A stretch of 64,000 nucleotides of DNA from Lycium barbarum (Eukaryota > Streptophyta > Magnoliopsida > Solanales > Solanaceae): the NCBI RefSeq assembly GCF_019175385.1, contig NC_083339.1:84246120-84310119 (forward strand), given 5' to 3'. Each line of letters starts with the position of its first letter. Position 1 is the first letter of the stretch. Below the pieces are notes generated by a model. It did no database searches, was not told where the DNA came from, and was given only the letters and a program-made list of their open reading frames with translations. A program made the translations under genes and the position numbers. Below are positions 34,414-47,150 of the stretch, piece by piece.

Positions 34414-36466
34414 AAGTGGTATCAGAGAGAGGTCTATCCGTGGGGTTGTCTGCAAAGTCGTGTCCAGTAGAGTCCTGTTTATGGTGTGAAGCCGGCCACA
34501 TTTATAAACGGGAGGCTACAGGGCATTTAGGGATTGTTGACCTTCCTTCTGTCCTAGATCATGCGACAGAGCCAAGCCATAGGCAATGAAATTTCTTATA
34601 TAAGCCTTACATACGACGGAAAAGGTAAGTGGCGACATGGAAAGTCACAGGGGTAAGTATTGACGTATTTGACCTGCTACCTGGAATTGGCAGTTCGGGA
34701 TGGCCAAGATGTGATATAGCCGTATGTTCTGTGAGTCGTTATTGATATTTGCTGTGAACAGGGGGATGGTATAAGAGAAACGAGGTCTGATGGGGGATTC
34801 AGAAAATTGACAAGTAATTCTGTTACAAATCGTTATGCAAAAGTGGTGAGTAGGAAATTCGAACGGACTTATATCTGGACATTTATGAAGTAAAGGCAGC
34901 GAAGGTGTATCTGTTACCATCAGGAATCTGGGAACCTAGGATGAAAAGTAGTTACACACGAAAGTGAAAAGAAAACACTGAGGGTCGAAAAGGGTAAAAT
35001 AGTAATTGTGGAAGGAAAGACGTGTCACAAGGGTGCTTCGGGATCTGTAAGGCCTTGACTAGTCTCAAATTACGTAATAAAGGTCGTGTGTGGAAGTGGA
35101 CGCGAAAATATCAGCATTAAGGCACCGGATTTCAGCAAAGTTTCAAGGTTAAGCGTGCTCAGATGGGAGCAATCCTAGGATGGGTGACCCCCTGGGATGT
35201 TTACAAGGAAATTCTACATATTCTGACATAAAAGACAAATGAAAAACCAGAATAGTCTAAGTAAAACTATAGTATATGGGACGACTGGAAACCTCAGGAA
35301 GACACGTAGAACGATGCAGATTAACACAATGAAGAGACAAAGAGTGCGTCACAGCTCAGGAATTAGGAAGGGCTTGAATAGCGTTCGCAGATATTTTGTG
35401 GGTTAGTTGAAAGTAGGAAATATATATAGGTATATGTGAATGTGTGGGATATTCCATATATAATGGCATCGATGGCGTGTGTGCCCTAGCAACCGGAAAT
35501 ATGGTAAAGAAAGGCATTGATCGCGTAAGGGTACCGAAGTTCGAGGGACGGCAAGAGTAAATGGTACAAGTGTGGCAAAGTAAGATGTTATTATTTTACT
35601 ATAGGTTGAGATTGGAAGTTCTAGTATAATGGTGTTTGAAGAAGAAAGAGAGTGAGTAGATAGGAAAGAGAGAGATCGGAATATTGGAAGAAGGTTTGAG
35701 AACCAATGTCGATAAGTGAGGATAAAGGAATAGTGACTGGGATAGGGGGATACGAAGTAAGAAAAAGAATGCTTAGGTCTGTAATAATGTTAAGATGAGA
35801 GATTTATAAAAGAATAAGTATGGGGCTATGTTAATGTACGAGAAGGATTCTGTGCTGAGGACAAGAGTAGTGGAACGCTGAAGAAAAATGTTTGTACAGC
35901 TACAGCACAAACGCGCAGTTAAAGAAGAATCACGGGTAGGTGGGCCAAGCAAGTAAAAGGACGAGTTGTGGATGGAAATGTATAGGAAATATGGACAAAA
36001 CGACGACATAAACAGAAAGCAAATGAAGAATGTAGGATAAAAAGTTTCGATATACTGTGTATAGAGTTGGAAAGAAAGACAAGGAATGAAGTATAATAAA
36101 AAAAAACGAGAGTACTCGGAGATTGTGACGTATGAGGAACCCCTTAAAAAGGGGGGGAGAGCATATTATGTTAAACTTAAAAAGGGAATCGCGACAATTG
36201 GTGGTCTGGGAATTTTTGAAAGAAAGAAAGAAATAAGAGAGGCCACCGGATAATAGTTCATAGACCATTAATTGTATGGAATATGAGAATATATGCTATG
36301 AAGTTATATGAATCAGCAACGTGAAGCGGTGCGCGGTTATATTTGTAAAAGAACTCACACCGGATAGTCGACAGAGGATGACTACAAACGAACCCTCCTG
36401 AAGTATCATGACACCCCATAAGGATAGTTGAACATCCGAGGACGAATTTTCTAAAGGGGGGGAGGA
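34414..36466 (+). mobile_element. T interior 3
   Basis: Full interior with primer-binding site at 34417, leader hairpin (loop GCCGGC) at 34475-34511, 5S-like segment and polypurine tract. Non-coding. It shares GCGTTCGCA near 35385 with interior 4, whereas interiors 1 and 2 have GCGTTCGGA. Confidence 0.92.
35098..35204 (+). other. 5S rRNA-derived segment in T interior 3
   Basis: Same 107-bp alignment to 5S rRNA, with both promoter boxes retained. Confidence 0.82.
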
Positions 36467-38500
36467 TGTTATAGCCCGTATATTGTACGTTTGGAAATTC
36501 CAAAGTCGTCGTGGAAAGTTAAGGGCGAGACCATTTTCAAAAATGGTTTTAATGTGCAAGTTGTTATAATTTTTTTTTTTTTGACTATTATCAGTATGGA
36601 AATATTGAGAAAGGTTAAGGGTAAGAAGTGGAATTCGCAAAATGGGCCACGGAAATAATGTGGAAGGCTAGGGGCAAAATGGTAATATTGAGGAAAGTCG
36701 AGGGGTAAAATGGGAATTTTACAAAAGTTCAAGAAAATTCATGAAAGGGCCATATTGGCCATGTGAAGAAGAATAAGGGGAAAAGATGACAAAATAAGTC
36801 ATCTTTTATTTTGAAAAAAAAAAAAACTTAAGAAAAAGAAAAGAAAAATCTAGAAAAGTGTAGAGGAGGGCATGTGCCCCTCACATGCTAGTAGATCTCT
36901 CTCTATATATATATAACGGAGTTCATCTTTTAATTCAAGGAAAAATGGAGAGAAAGACTTGGAGAAAAAAAAAAAGGGAGTGGAGAAAGAGAGGTCACGG
37001 CCAAAGGGGCAAACATTTAGCCCCTTGAAGTAGTGATCAAAAAAATTATTTCTTCCACTTTTCCTACCTAATGGGAGGTCCTCTACAACATGGAGTGAGT
37101 GTTGAAACAAGTAGAAGGCTTGTTGGTGTCATATGCCAACCCTAAACCAAGTGGGAAGTTGAAGGAAAAGGTAAGGTTTCATCTCCTTTTGTGTGTTGTG
37201 GATGGTTTATATATGTTGTTGTATAGAAAAATGGATGGAAAACGTAAAATCATGCAAGTAGTAATGTGGCCGTGTGATGTGTTGCATGTTGGCCGAATAT
37301 ATGTGTGGTGTTGGATTGAAATGATGAATTAATTTTATTTAGCAATTTGATTGTTGTTGTTGTGTGGGCTCTATATTCTGATAGTACGTTCGATTAATCC
37401 ATTGAGTCTTGGTTATGTGCATTTAGTTTCTCACTACTCTGCTCGTGCATATATCATGACTTCCTTCGCCGAGTCCCGGGCCGGTTTGTATCGTGCGTAC
37501 GGTTCCCAAGTTCCTTGCCTGAGGGTCGGGCGCCGTAAATGAATTCCGAAGTATGATGTGTTACGAAGTATGATGTGTTTGGTTCGCTGAACCGCCTATA
37601 TGTATATGTACATTCGCATATTATGATGTGTGTCGGAGACAGGAGCAAATCTTATGGAGTATGATGTGTGTGGCGCCTAAGGCTGGGAGGCGACCACGTT
37701 CTCCCCGGGTCCTGTAAAGGACCGGATACCGTTCTTGGCATGCATGGTCTGTGTTCCAGTAAGCTATTTCTACTATTTTGTATATCGTACATACGATCTG
37801 TATATCTGAGTCTGATTATGATCCCGTCTGTTATACTTCTGTACTTTTGAGTCTGATTCTGATTCCGTCTGTTATACTTCTGTACTTTTGATTCTGATTA
37901 TGATTTTGTTTACTGTATTTCTTGCCTTACATATTCCGTACTGACCCCCTTTCTTCGGGGGCTGCGTTTCATGCCACGCAGGTACACCCAGATGATCAGA
38001 AGACTTGGCTAGGAGGTTTCAGCGGAACTGGCGAACTCCACCTTTCTCCGGAGTGTCGCCGAGTCTGAGTATACATATGTTGCGCTTTCTGATTTTTGTT
38101 AGAGACTTTGCAGACAGAGTCGTGGGTACAGAGAGTCAGTTCGTAAGCAGCTTTATATGTCTACAGATTCTGTTCTGTCTGGTCTGAGATCTGTGTCCTA
38201 AGCGGCCCTGTTTGCTATGATGGCCTAAACGGCCTATATGTTCGTATATGTGTATATGTTCAGGCGATGTACATTCCGCCTGCCTACTGGATTTGATACG
38301 ATATGTCTGATATGTTTGATGCATGTGGCCGCTTAAGACAATGTTTGTTCTCTGTTTCTATTGGAAGTCTTACTATATGCTTCCTGTGATTTGATCTGTA
38401 AATTGAAAAGAGTATGTATGAAATCAGTGTCTGCGGGTTCGCTCGGCTCCGTTTGTGGGGTCGGGTGCCCATCACACCCTAATAAGGTTAGGGTGTGACA
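36467..38500 (+). mobile_element. T LTR4 (short form)
   Basis: 2,034 bp, with the same deletion junction as LTR2 (CTCTAT joined to ATTCTGATAG near 37374). The shared junction shows the two short LTRs are copies of one deletion event. Confidence 0.93.
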
Positions 38501-40553
38501 AAGTGGTATCAGAGAGAGGTCTATCCGTGGGGTTGTCTGCAAAGTCGTGTCCAGTAGAGTCCTGTTTATGGTGTGAAGCCGGCCACATTTATAAACGGGA
38601 GGCTACAGGGCATTTAGGGATTGTTGACCTTCCTTCTGTCCTAGATCATGCGACAGAGCCAAGCCATAGGCAATGAAATTTCTTATATAAGCCTTACATA
38701 CGACGGAAAAGGTAAGTGGCGACATGGAATGTCACAGGGGTAAATATTGACGTATTTGACCTGCTACCTGGAATTGGCAGTTCGGGATGGCCAAGATGTG
38801 ATATAGCCGTATGTTCTGTGAGTCGTTATTGATATTTGCTGTGTACAGGGGGATGGTATAAGAGAAACGAGGTCTGATGGGGGATTCAGAAAATTGACAA
38901 GTAATTTTGTTACAAATCGTTATGCAAAAGTGGTGAGTACGAAATTCGAACGGACTTATATCTGGACATTTATGAAGTAAAGGCAGCGAAGGTGTATCTG
39001 TTACCATCAGGAATCTGGGAACCTAGGATGAAAAGTAGTTACACACGAAAGTGAAAAGAAAACACTGAGGGTCGAAAAGGGTAAAATGGTAATAGTGGAA
39101 GGAAAGACGTGTCACAAGGGTGCTTCGGGATCTGTAAGGCCTTGACTAGTCTCAAATTACGTAATAAAGGTCGTGTGTGGAAGTGGACGCGAAAATATCA
39201 GCATTAAGGCACCGGATTTCAGCAAAGTTTCAAGGTTAAGCGTGCTCAGATGGGAGCAATCCTAGGATGGGTGACCCCCTGGGATGTTTACAAGGAAATT
39301 CTACATATTCTGACATAAAAGACAAATGAAAAACCAGAATAGTCTAAGTAAAACTATACTATATGGGACGACTGGAAACCTCAGGAAGACACGTAGAACG
39401 ATGCAGATTAACACAATGAAGAGACAAAGAGTGCGTCACATCTCAGGAATTAGGAAGGGCTTGAATAGCGTTCGCATATATTTTGTGGGTTAGTTGAAAG
39501 TAGGAAATATATATAGGTATATGTGAATGTGTGGGATATTCCATATATGATGGCATCGATGGCGTGTGTGCCCTAGCAACCGGAAATATGGTAAAGAAAG
39601 GCATTGATCGCGTAAGGGTACCGAAGTTCGAGGGACGGCAAGAGTAAATGGTACAAGTGTGGCAAAGTAAGATGTTATTATTTTACTATAGGTTGAGATT
39701 GGAAGTTCTAGTATAATGGTGTTTGAAGAAGAAAGAGAGTGAGTAGATAGGAAACAGAGAGATCGGAATATTGGAAGAAGGTTTGAGAACCAATGTCGAT
39801 AAGTGAGGATAAAGGAATAGTGACTGGGATAGGGGGATACGAAGTAAGAAAAAGAATGCTTAGGTCTGTAATAATGTTAAGATGAGAGATTTATAAAAGA
39901 ATAAGTATGTGGCTATGTTAATGTACGAGAAGGATTCTGTGCTGAGGACAAGAGTAGTGGAACGCTGAAGAAAAATGTTTGTACAGCTACAGCACAAATG
40001 CGCAGTTAAAGAAGAATCACGGGTAGGTGGGCCAAGCAAGTAAAAAGACGAGTTGTGGATGGAAATGTATAGGAAATATGGACAAAACGACGACATAAAC
40101 AGAAAGCAAAGGAAAAATGTAGGATAAAAAGTTTCGATATACTGTGTATAGAGTTGGAAAGAAAGACAAGGAATGAAGTATAATAAAAAAAAACGAGAGT
40201 ACTCGGAGATTGTGACGTATGAGGAACCCCTTAAAAAGGGGGGGAGAGCATATTATGTTAAACTTAAAAAGGGAATCGCGACAATTGGTGGTCTGGGAAT
40301 TTTTGAAAGAAAGAAAGAAATAAGAGAGGCCACCGGATAATAGTTCATAGACCATTAATTGTATGGCATATGAGAATATATGCTATGAAGTTATATGAAT
40401 CAGCAACGTGAAGCGGTGCTCGGTTATATTTGTAAAAGAACTCACACCGGATAGTCGACAGAGGATGACTACAAACGAACCCTCCTGAAGTATCATGACA
40501 CCCCATAAGGATAGTTGAACATCCGAGGACGAATTTTCTAAAGAGGGGGAGGA
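38501..40553 (+). mobile_element. T interior 4
   Basis: Full non-coding interior with primer-binding site at 38504, leader hairpin 38562-38598 and a 5S-like segment. Its polypurine tract is interrupted (AAAGAGGGGGA instead of an unbroken G run). Confidence 0.92.
39185..39291 (+). other. 5S rRNA-derived segment in T interior 4
   Basis: Fourth copy of the 107-bp 5S-like segment, with box A and box C words intact. Confidence 0.82.
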
Positions 40554-43500
40554 TGTTATAGCCCGTATATTGTACGTTTGGAAATTTCAAAGTCGTCGTG
40601 GAAAGTTAAGGGCGAGACCATTTTCAAAAATGGTTTTAATGTGCAAGTTGTTATAAAAAATTTTTTTTGACTATTATCAGTATGGAAATATTAAGAAAGG
40701 TTAATGGTAAGAAGTGGAATTCGCAAAATGGGCCACGGAAATAATGTGGAAGGCTAGGGGCAAAATGGTAATATTGAGGCAAGTGGAGGGGTAAAATTGG
40801 AATTTTACAAAAGTTCAAGAAAATTCATGAAAGGGCCATATTGGCCATGTGAAGAAGAATAAGGGGAAAAGATGACAAAATAAGTCATCTTTTATTTTGA
40901 AAAAAAAAAACTTAAGAAAAAGAAAAGAAAAATCTAGAAAAGTGTAGAGGAGGGCATGTGCCCCTCACATGCTAGTAGCTCTCTCTCTATATATATATAA
41001 GGGAGTTCATCTTTTAATTCAACGAAAAATGGAGAGAAAGACTTGGAGAAAAAAAAAAAAGGGAGAGGAGAAAGAGAGGTCACGGCCAAAGGGGCAAAAA
41101 TTTAGCCCCTTGAAGTAGTGATCAAAAAAATTATTTCTTCCACTTTTCCTACCTAATGGGAGGTCTTCTACAACATGGAGTGAGTGTTGAAGCAAGTCGA
41201 AGGCTTGTTGGTGTCATATGCCAACCCTAAACCAAGTGGGAAGTTGAAGGAAAAGTTAAGGTTTCATCTCCTTTTGTGTGTTGTGGATGGTTTATATATG
41301 TTGTTGTATAGAAAAATTGATGGAAAACGTAAAATCATGCAAGTAGTAATGTGGCCGTGTGATGTGTTGCATGTTGGCCGAATATATGTGTGGTGTTGGA
41401 TTGAAATGATGAATTAATTTTATTTAGCAATTTGATTGTTGTTGTTGTGTGAGCTCTATGATGAAAATGAAGGTTTAAGGATTTAAATTGAAGTGGGAAT
41501 TGTTTGTAGGTTGTTGGAGAAGATAATGTAATTTCCATATAGTTCTTGTGATATTGTGGTTAATGTTATCAATGTGTGGGATGTTGATGTAGTTTATAAA
41601 TTTGGAAGAAAGAAATGTGTTGCCATTGTTTTTGTTGAGTTTGGAAGATTGCAAGTTGGGTTGTTGTGATTAAATTTGAAAGAAGGAATTAAGTTGTTAT
41701 TGTTTTTGTTGGAATTTGGAAGGTGTTGGATGGAGTAGTATGTTGATTGAATCGTTTTGAAAGTTATTGAATTGAATTGAATTGGATTGATTATTGAAGT
41801 GTTGCTAGAATAATTGCTAGTATTGTTGTTGGTTTGGCCGAGTTGAATTCTCGGGTTTGTTGTTGTTGATTTGGAGCCGAGCCGTATTCTCGGGGTTGGT
41901 ATATTTACAGGGGAGATGCTGCCAAAATTACGGCAGAAAATAAGTGAATTTATTTGAAAAGTTGAGACAAGTGAATAGCAATGGATTTAATGATTATATG
42001 AATTCTTTTGTATGTAGATTAACGAGTTTGGACAAATAAGCATAACTAGTTGATCCTGGCACATGTATGTGAGGCTTACCCTTTCTTTCTTTTGGCATGT
42101 CCTAGAGCCAAGTAAGGTATGATATTGATATGTACCTTGGGGTTATTCCATTCTGTGATTCCGAGTCTGCTTATGATTCGTATGTCCTCCCTAATTTAAG
42201 TATCTAATAATTCTGATAGGCGAATTCTGATTTAAGTATTCTGATATAAGCATTCTGGTCTAGGTATGTTGATATAAATATTCTGATATAAATATTCTGA
42301 TGTAAGTATTGGACACGAGCGTTCTGATATGAGAAATTCTGATACAAGTATTTTGGACTATGTATTCTGATTTGAGTATTCCGATACAAGTACTCCGATA
42401 CGAGTAATCTGATATGAGTATTCCTAACTTTGATATAAGTATTCTCACAAAAGTGTTCCGATATAAGTACTCTGATAGAAATATTCTGATAAAAGTATTC
42501 TGACATAAGTATTCTGTTATGAGTTATATGTTACGGATATTCTGATAGTACGTTCGATTAATCCATTGAGTTTTGGTTATGTGCATTTAGTTTCTCACTA
42601 CTCTGCTCGTGCATATATCATGACTTCCTTCGCCGAGTCCCGGGCCGGTTTGTATCGTGCGTACGGTTCCCAAGTTCCTCGCCTGAGGGTCGGGCGCCGT
42701 AAATGAATTCCGAAGTATGATGTGTTACGAAGTATGATGTGTTTGGTTCGCTGAACCGCCTATATGTATATTTACATTCGGATATTATGATGTGTGTCGG
42801 AGACAGGAGCAAATCTTATGGAGTATGATGTGTGTGGCGCCTAAGGCTGGGAGGCGACCACGTTTTCCCCGGGTCCTGTAAAGGACCGGATACCGTTCTT
42901 GGCATGCATGGTCTGTGTTCCAGTAAGCTATTTCTACTATTTTGTATATCGTACATACGATCTGTATATCTGAGTCTGATTATGATCCCGTCTGTTATAC
43001 TTCTGTACTTTTGAGTCTGATTCTGATTCCGTCTGTTATACTTCTGTACTTTCGATTCTGATTATGATTCTGTTTACTGTATTTCTTGCCTTACATAATC
43101 CGTACTGACCCCCTTTCTTCGGGGGCTGCGTTTCATGCCACGCAGGTACACCCAGATGATCAGAAGACTTGGCTAGGAGGTTTCAGCGGAACTGGCGAAC
43201 TCCACCTTTCTCCGGAGTGTCGCCGAGTCTGAGTATACATATGTTGCGCTTTCTGATTTTTGTTAGAGACTTTGCAGACAGAGTCGTGGGTACATAGAGT
43301 CAGTTCGTAAGCAGCTTTATATGTCTATAGATTCTGTTCTGTCTGGTCTGAGATCTGTGTCCTAAGCGGCCCTGTTTGCTATGATGGCCTAAACGGCCTA
43401 TATGTTCGTATATGTGTATATGTTCAGGCGATGTACATTCCGCCTGCCTACTGGATTTGATACGATATGTCTGATATGTTTGATGCATGTGGCCGCTTAA

Positions 43501-43664
43501 GACAAAGTTTGTTCTCTGTTTCTATTGGAAGTCTTACTATATGCTTCCTGTGATTTGATCTGTAAATTGAAAAGAGTATGTATGAAATCAGAGTCTGCGG
43601 GTTCGCTCGGCTCCGTATGTGGGGTCGGGTGCCCATCACACCCTAATAAGGTTAGGGTGTGACA
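40554..43664 (+). mobile_element. T LTR5 (long form, right end of array)
   Basis: A 3,111-bp long-form LTR. It carries changes in the proposed splice signals: AAAAGTTAAGG instead of AAAAGGTAAGG near 41255, and CACATGTATG instead of CACAGGTATG near 42060. Its end TGTGACA is followed by AAGCTATGCCC, where M2 resumes. Confidence 0.94.
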
Positions 43665-45590
43665 AAGCTATGCCCATAAATATGTACACAAAGAATAAGC
43701 ACCAAAAGCTGTAACTCCGAATGAAATGGAGCTCCGCTGTGTAGTCACTAGGCAATAAAGCTATGTATCAAGTCTGTCTCCCTGGCCACCTGCGGGCATG
43801 ACGCAGCGTCCACAAACAAAAGGACGTCAGTACGAAGAATGTACTGAATATGTAAAGCTTGATCAACATCATTATGAAAGCATAATAGACAACATAAGAA
43901 ATAGCATAGGATGGGAGATAGTAGTATCATCGTCACAAATACTTACTTGCTTTTCATAGGGAGTATCCATTTCTAATGCGTGATTGTGTACATGCATCCA
44001 TATCTGTATCCTTATTCATATCCGTACTAATTTACATTTCGTATCCAATTTCGTATTCATATACATATCTACCCGGCCATATAAGCTCGGGGTTTCACAA
44101 TAGGCATACATTGGCACATATACATAAAATCTCATAAGCATCTTTAGCATCATTACTATCGTCGTTCATTACATCTATCCTTAGAGCATTGCTCGTCATA
44201 TGAGGAATTTAGTACAATCGTAACATAACGAGAATCATGAGCTCAGTAGCTTCTGAAGATAGCATCATTTGGAGGACATCATAAGCTTATAGAAGATTAG
44301 ATATTTGGCCAAAGAACCATTCCTTATGAAAGAAGGGTTAGCCTTACATACCTTTCCGTTCAACTATTCTATCACTTGCACGTTCTCCTTCAATGCTCAC
44401 GTTTCTACCTTCATTAGAGTTATACTATCATTTCAAAATCGATAGTTTAGCATACATGACTAAACCTAGAGAAAAGCGGACAACATTTCCTTTATTTATA
44501 CGACTTCCTCCATATTATATATCAACTCCCAAACATCAATAATAACATTCACAACATCATAACAATGGTCTTTATTCACCTACATTACCCATATTCCTCA
44601 ATTCACTTTGAGTCACCCATATCCATGGTCATAGCACACTATAACATTCACTCAGATAAAATGTTTGTCACATGTTCTCAATATCATTTATAATATGATT
44701 ATATTAATAACATATTAAGAATCATTACTCAACCCAAGCTATTACTCAAAAATGACACTATCCCCACATTCATGACCCATTTTCTATCTCCTTCTACAAT
44801 CCAAGTGTTTCATCTTCTCAATACCTTAAACAACATGGAAATACCATAAAACATTCCTTAGATGTTGTAGGAATAAGCTTTGGGTGGAAATACTTCACTT
44901 GAGCCAAAACCCTAGTTCACCTCCAATGAAATTTCTTGACTTGGATGATCTCTAATGAGTTTCTTACACTTGGTTTTCTTAGTTTGATGAAGTTGATCAT
45001 AAATTTCTCTTGAGTTCTTATGGATGAAGAGTGGAGAGGGTTCTAGAGAGTTCTTGAAGTGTTGGGTGAAAAATGAAATGAAATAATGAACTTGGTCCCT
45101 TTTTAATAACTTAAAAATCTGACCCATTGGGAAAATATACGGACACTTATACGGTCCGTTTAAGTAACCGTGAAATTGACCCTTCAACATCTCGCTTCTA
45201 TGACCATTATACGGCATACTATACGGTCCGTATAATCGGCCGTGTAGCCCATCTTTTCTCTGATCTTTTTCTCGTCACTTTGTTTGATCTCCAATCCTCA
45301 CGGAACCTTCTTAATACTTGTTTAACACCTCATTAACGATCTAAGGGACATTATAATTCTTCTCCAAGACACTATTAATTCATCATTAACTTGTTACTCA
45401 TAAATCCTTTCCGATACCTTTCGTATGCCTTGCCTTCTCTTGACAAACTTTCTCCTCTTACCTCGAATGTCTTTCAAATCTTAGTTAGGGTAATCAAATG
45501 TAATTTCTCACTTATTTCAATACCGTATAAATTGTTCCCTCCGTTAGTCTATTTAATGTGCATCAACGGGGAATTTTTCGAGGTGTAACA
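43665..45590 (-). mobile_element. M2 3' LTR, second piece
   Basis: Continues the LTR cut at 22702 and ends at TGTTACACC (45590). Together the pieces make 2.25 kb against 2.44 kb for the 5' LTR, mainly because of fewer CCGGCC-type repeats here (one near 44073-44097). Stem-loop TCAGTAC/GTACTGA at 43827-43847, donor-like AAAG|GTATGTAAGG exon end at 44352, and a TACGG palindrome cluster at 45133-45243 upstream of a TATA-like run near 45105. The first donor is mutated (AAGGAATG near 44855). Confidence 0.93.
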
Positions 45591-45640
45591 TTCTCCCCCC
45601 CCCCCCCCCCCTAAGAACATTCGTCCTAGAATGTTAGGTT
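45591..45640 (-). other. M2 polypurine tract (17-G run) and hairpin
   Basis: On the minus strand a run of 17 G (45595-45611) replaces the usual mixed AAAGGGGGG tract, after the hairpin at 45617-45634 (ACATTCG/CTAGAATGT, one change in the stem). Confidence 0.85.
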
Positions 45641-45802
45641 CTCGGGGATTCTATAAAAATTTCGCCAAAGTTTCCTCTGTAATATGGTACTAACATCCTG
45701 TCACAACAGCCCATAATAACAATGCCTCAAAGGGCCACAACATAATAGCAATAGAGTTTTGCCACACATGACCCAAATGCATAAAAAGGAAACATACATA
45801 CC

Positions 45803-47123
45803 TCATGATCTTGATGTCTCATATTGGATCTCTTCTGGGGGTTGAAATAAGTGCGGGTACTTGGATTTCATATTTTTTTCCGCTTCGCATGTCATTTCTT
45901 CTTGGTTATTGTTTCTCCACAAAACCTTTACTGAGGCCACTTCTGTGTTTCTAAGCCTCCGTACTTGCCTATATAATATGGCAATGGGTACCTCTTCATA
46001 AGTCAACTTTTCTGTCATTTGAACATCATTTACTGGCACGATCCTAGTAGGATCTCCGACACATTTATGAAGCATCGAGACATGGAAAACTAGGTGAACT
46101 GACTCCAAATCAGGAGGTAGATCTAATTTATAAGCCACTTTGCCTACTTTGCGCACAATCTCATAAGGCCCAATATATCAGGGACTAAGCTTTCCTTTTT
46201 TGCCAAATCTCATAATGCCCTTCATTGGTGACACTTTTAAGAATACCCAATCTTTCACTTGGAACTCTAAGTCCTTTCGATGATTATCTGCATAGGACTT
46301 TTGACGACTTTTGGCTGCTAATAACCGATGTTGTATCAGCTTAACTTTTTCTATGGCTTGCTGGACCAAGTCGGGCCCTATCAATTTAGTCTCTCCTACC
46401 TCAAACCACCCTATTGGGGATCTACACTTTCGCCCATATAACGCCTCATACGGTGCCATTTGGATGCTAAAATGATAGCTATTGTTATAAGACAAATTCA
46501 ACGAGTGGTAAGTGATCATCCCAATTACCTCTAAAATCTATCATAGATGCCCGTAACATCTCCTCAAGAGTCTGAATGGTATGATCAGCTTGTCCATCAG
46601 TCTGCGGGTGAAATGCTGTGCTAAGGCTCACTTGAATCCCCAAACCCTTTTGGAAGGACTTCCTAAAATTAGTTGTAAACTAAGTCCCTCTATCGGAGAT
46701 AATAGATACCGGAACACCGTGAAGCCGCACTATATCTTTAACGTAAAGCTTTGCATAATCTTCTGCCACATATGTAGTTCTGATTGGTAAGAAATGAGCT
46801 GACTTCGTGAGTCTATCCCCAATCACCCATACAGAATCATACTTACGTCGAGAACGGGGTAAGCCTGTAATGAAGTCCATGTTAATTACTTCCCACTTCC
46901 AAGTTGGAATTTCTATAGCTTCCAACAATCTGCCCGGATTTTGGTGCTCGATTTTCACTTGTTGACAGTTGGGACATTGAGCTACAAATTCTGTTACATC
47001 TTTCTCCATCCAATTCCACCAATATATAGATTTAAGATCATGGTACATTTTCGTTGCTCCGGGGTGGACAGAATAGCGGGAGCAATGGGCTTCCCTCAAT
47101 ATTTGGTGGTGTAAACCTACCAC
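45803..47123 (-). pseudogene. M2 integrase and chromodomain
   Basis: Minus-strand fragments in order. Zinc-binding region and first part of the core are at 47123-46680 (147 residues, with CPNC, IGDRLTKSAHF and SIISDRGT). A short gap with stops follows, then the core end and GPY/F-like region at 46519-46178 (NNSYHFSIQMAPYEALYG). The C-terminal part is at 46156-45803 (117 residues), with VFHVSMLHKC and the chromodomain-like VASVKVLWRNNN. The first two acidic catalytic positions are visible; the E-containing segment lies in the stop-broken gap at about 46520-46680. Integrase is better preserved than the rest of pol, which has lost RT. Non-functional in this copy. Confidence 0.9.
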
Positions 47124-47150
47124 ATCAGGAACACATAATTTGCCTTGGCA

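Larger units (their letters stand above)
22703..43664 (+). mobile_element. T array: head-to-tail tandem LTR element (5 LTRs, 4 interiors)
   Basis: The order is LTR1-int1-LTR2-int2-LTR3-int3-LTR4-int4-LTR5, all on the plus strand, with neighbouring units sharing LTRs. LTRs begin TGTTATAGCCCG and end TAGGGTGTGACA. LTR1, 3 and 5 are long, and LTR2 and 4 share one 1,079-bp deletion, so the true period is a dimer of about 9.25 kb (LTR2 to LTR4 is 9,256 bp, LTR3 to LTR5 is 9,252 bp). Interiors are non-coding. The array sits in the M2 3' LTR. The flanks (CCCGC on the left, AAGCT on the right) do not form a clean target duplication, as expected if the ends were reshaped by recombination between copies. 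Confidence 0.93.

Noticed and set aside
22698..43669. Perfect target-site duplication for the T array
   Set aside because: CCCGC on the left and AAGCT on the right do not match. Only GC next to TATGCC is shared with the empty M2 site, so I do not claim one.
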